Source: an uncultured Flavobacteriales bacterium
GTDB taxonomy: Bacteria; Bacteroidota; Bacteroidia; Flavobacteriales_D; Crocinitomicaceae
Assembly (NCBI GenBank): GCA_913054135.1
Contig: CAJXJK010000004.1
Span: 62,001-126,000 of the forward strand
Direction of reading: 5' to 3'
DNA: 64,000 bases
The notes below the pieces were generated by a model. It searched no databases. It was not told where the DNA came from and was given only the letters and a program-made list of their open reading frames with translations. Positions within the stretch are counted from its first letter, which is position 1. Each line of letters starts with the position of its first letter. Shown one piece after another: positions 62,077-64,000 of the stretch. Made by a program: the position numbers and the translations under genes.

Positions 62077-63639
62077 ATGATCAATCACCTAAAACTGTTT
62101 TTATTGGGCTGCATTGTAGCATTGAATTCTAATGGGCAATCAACCATTGAAGCTGCCTGGCTAAATCAATACGATAACGCAGATCCTTCCAAATTTTCAT
62201 ATGAATTGAAGGATATAGTGGTTGATTCTGAAGGAAATCCGATTTTGGCTTTTAATGTTACTCAAAAAGTAAATTTTGGAGGTGGATATATCTACAACAA
62301 AGATTATTTCACAATTGTCAAAATGGACACACTCAATAATATCATCTGGGAAAAAGAAATGATGTCCGATCAACTTCAGGTCCATCAGGCATCAGCAGAA
62401 TTTGGAGGCATGGATATTGATGAAAACGATAATTTATACATCAATGCATATTTTGACATTTACATTGCGCCAGGAATGAATTTCGACACCATTTTTGTTG
62501 AAGGGCAAGGAGAACTTTTGGGAAAATTGAATACAAACGGTGATGCAATCTGGGCAACTGTTCATGAAAATGGCTTTGGAAGAAACTTAAGTTATGCAGA
62601 TGGATATATCTACTGCATTGGTGAACATGGTGAAAATGTTGATGTTGGACCCAACACAGCTATCATGAACACATCTCCAGCAATCATTGAATCATATATA
62701 TACAAGGTAGATACAAGCGGCAACTATTATTGGTTGAGTGAAATAGATTCACTTGCCACAGCCAACGAAATCAAAGTATATTTAGACCAGATTTATTTGA
62801 CTGGACAACATGCTGAAAACACTATTTTTCCTGGAAATAATGCTGCCTTGTTAAATAATTATGGAAACTATCTGCTCAACCTTGATACTTCAGGAGTGTT
62901 TCAATGGGTAAACGAATATTCTATGTATGCGTTTACCCAATCTATTCAAAGAATCAACGATAACATTTATATTGCAGGTAACTGCTCTTGGTCAACACCT
63001 TTTGGTCCATTTAACGTGGCAGGATTGGCTGACGCTCAAAACTTTGTACTTGCTTTAGACACCCTTGGAAATGAACAATGGCTCCATAGTTTTGCCACAG
63101 CAGGCTTTATAGATATTGCAAATTATTCTAATCAATTAATGGTAATGGCTCGCTCAAATGGAGAATCAACATTGAGCGCATCTACTTCTTCTCCTACCGC
63201 TTTTATTGCTTTATTAGATTCGAATGGAAATGTTTCTAATTATGTAGAAAAGCCAGGTTTTTACGGGCATGAAATATTTGCAACTTCAAACGCCGCCTAC
63301 TTTAGCGGAGTGAATCCAGGTGAATTGTGGCTTGGTAGTTATTATCTGCAAGGTGAAGGATATGTGTGTGGAAGATTGGACAAAGCAGATTTTTTGAATT
63401 TTAAAGAAGAAAGCCCCTTCTTTAAAGCCTATCCCAATCCAGCTCAAAACCATTTGCATCTTCAACTTGATGATGATTTGGTATATGAAATCAACATCTA
63501 CAATCAAATTGGTCAACTTGTCCTTACACCACATCCCGGAAAAGATGTAGATATTTCATCTCTTTCTCATGGCCAATATTTCATTGAAATGAAAACGAAT
63601 CAGGTTTCAATCACCGAAAAATTTATAATTTCAAGATGA
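62077..63639 (+). CDS. Type IX-secreted protein with repeated beta-propeller-like blades
   Basis: The 520-residue protein has a signal peptide ending NGQS. The body shows recurring units of the form D-x-x-G-x-x-x-W followed by N-x-x-Y-I (NTNGDAIWATVHENGF, DTSGNYYWLSEI, DTLGNEQWLHSF), as in SBBP/beta-propeller proteins. The C-terminal 75 residues (KAYPNPAQNHLHLQL to EKFIISR) form a type A sorting domain. PorT, needed for this export, is encoded at 24394. Its 3' end is duplicated at 56661. Confidence 0.85.
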   Translation: MINHLKLFLLGCIVALNSNGQSTIEAAWLNQYDNADPSKFSYELKDIVVDSEGNPILAFNVTQKVNFGGGYIYNKDYFTIVKMDTLNNIIWEKEMMSDQLQVHQASAEFGGMDIDENDNLYINAYFDIYIAPGMNFDTIFVEGQGELLGKLNTNGDAIWATVHENGFGRNLSYADGYIYCIGEHGENVDVGPNTAIMNTSPAIIESYIYKVDTSGNYYWLSEIDSLATANEIKVYLDQIYLTGQHAENTIFPGNNAALLNNYGNYLLNLDTSGVFQWVNEYSMYAFTQSIQRINDNIYIAGNCSWSTPFGPFNVAGLADAQNFVLALDTLGNEQWLHSFATAGFIDIANYSNQLMVMARSNGESTLSASTSSPTAFIALLDSNGNVSNYVEKPGFYGHEIFATSNAAYFSGVNPGELWLGSYYLQGEGYVCGRLDKADFLNFKEESPFFKAYPNPAQNHLHLQLDDDLVYEINIYNQIGQLVLTPHPGKDVDISSLSHGQYFIEMKTNQVSITEKFIISR

Positions 63640-63733
63640 CTTGCATCAACATTGGAATAAAACTGAAACTAACAAAATAAGTAAAGTTCACTTCTTGCGC
63701 ATTTAGTCTTCAAGTAATAACTTTACCTAAACG
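63569..63733 (+). repeat. Second copy of the duplicated sorting-tail/downstream segment
   Basis: This is the intact source-like copy of the 56661-56826 remnant. It includes the last 23 codons of the gene at 62077 and the intergenic stretch up to the promoter of the next gene. Confidence 0.8.
63695..63733 (+). promoter_or_regulatory. Promoter-like motif, copy D (TTG-N20-TAACTTTACCTAAACG)
   Basis: TTG 63695-63697, 20-base spacer, TAACTTTA 63718-63725, then CCTAAACG. It lies 15 bases before the ATG at 63748, a good position for a promoter. Confidence 0.55.
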
Positions 63734-63747
63734 ATCAGAACACAACA

Positions 63748-64000
63748 ATGAACAACAATATAGAAATCCCCCTCAGCAAAGGAAAAGCATCAATCCCCAT
63801 CATATTTTTATTGATAATGTCCACTATTGGATTTATCGGTTACTTCTCACCAGAGACTCTTTTTTCTGAGATGGATGAAAAGGATGATAATTTTGGAATA
63901 TTTACTTTGATTGCCGCTATCGTTATGCTTGCATTGGCAGCTTTTCAATCTGTAAAATGGTTTAGAAATAAAACAGGATTGATCATTGACGAAAAGGGCA
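63748..64000 (+). CDS. STM3941-like membrane protein, partial at the window edge
   Basis: ATG 63748 starts IEIPLSKGKASIPIIFLLIM, the typical opening of STM3941-family proteins. Two hydrophobic helices lie within 84 visible residues (PIIFLLIMSTIGFIGYF and IFTLIAAIVMLALAAF). The sequence ends at KTGLIIDEKG, where the family domain continues. Function of the family is unknown. The C-terminus is outside the window. Confidence 0.75.
   Translation, partial: MNNNIEIPLSKGKASIPIIFLLIMSTIGFIGYFSPETLFSEMDEKDDNFGIFTLIAAIVMLALAAFQSVKWFRNKTGLIIDEKG

Overview
The window looks like chromosomal DNA of a marine or freshwater Bacteroidota, most likely order Flavobacteriales. It is AT-rich. Promoters carry the Bacteroidota -7 element TAnnTTTG, ribosome binding sites are weak, and TTG and GTG starts are fairly common. 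Type IX secretion genes and C-terminal sorting tails, an OmpP1/FadL-type barrel and a CarboxypepD_reg-type outer membrane receptor fit the same group. The species cannot be named from the sequence alone. No transposase, integrase, phage gene or CRISPR array was seen.

Layout. 0-2.7 kb: a minus-strand cluster of two glycosyltransferases and a thioesterase. 2.7-11.2 kb: rsmE, a DUF4159 gene, several lipoproteins or secreted proteins, hemB, and a large ABCG-like transporter with a TerB-like N-terminus. 11.3 kb: tRNA-His. 12.1-18.3 kb: a redox-protection stretch (msrB, selO, an AraC regulator, a DUF427 gene, egtB and egtD). 18.6-20.9 kb: a small metal-related island ending in an MbnP-type lipoprotein. 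21-30 kb: mostly minus strand, with an FAD oxidoreductase, two PorT-like barrels, menG, a heptose-phosphate kinase, an aminotransferase, a thioesterase, a secreted nuclease and tRNA-Gly. 30-40 kb: an OmpP1-like barrel with an unusual Asn/Tyr/Gly/Ser-rich lipoprotein, proS, tRNA-Glu, rpsT, ung, hemE, an OmpA-like protein and an MFS permease.

40.4-48.1 kb (minus strand) is the most interesting block. Six tightly overlapping genes encode RmlA, a four-helix membrane protein, a CotH-type kinase, an O-antigen polymerase/ligase-like membrane protein, a second, larger CotH-type kinase with a long C-terminal extension, and a membrane-anchored metallophosphoesterase. I infer a cell-envelope modification system that couples polysaccharide handling to extracytoplasmic phosphorylation and dephosphorylation.

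48-64 kb is more accessory. It holds three MORN-repeat proteins, an Nramp-like transporter lacking the usual metal-binding motifs, a membrane methyltransferase, a TerB protein, a pile-up of intergenic repeats, an outer membrane receptor, two proteins with type IX sorting tails, and decayed gene fragments. One fragment is a duplicated type IX tail plus downstream promoter region. Four intergenic sites between 56.8 and 63.7 kb share an extended promoter-like motif.
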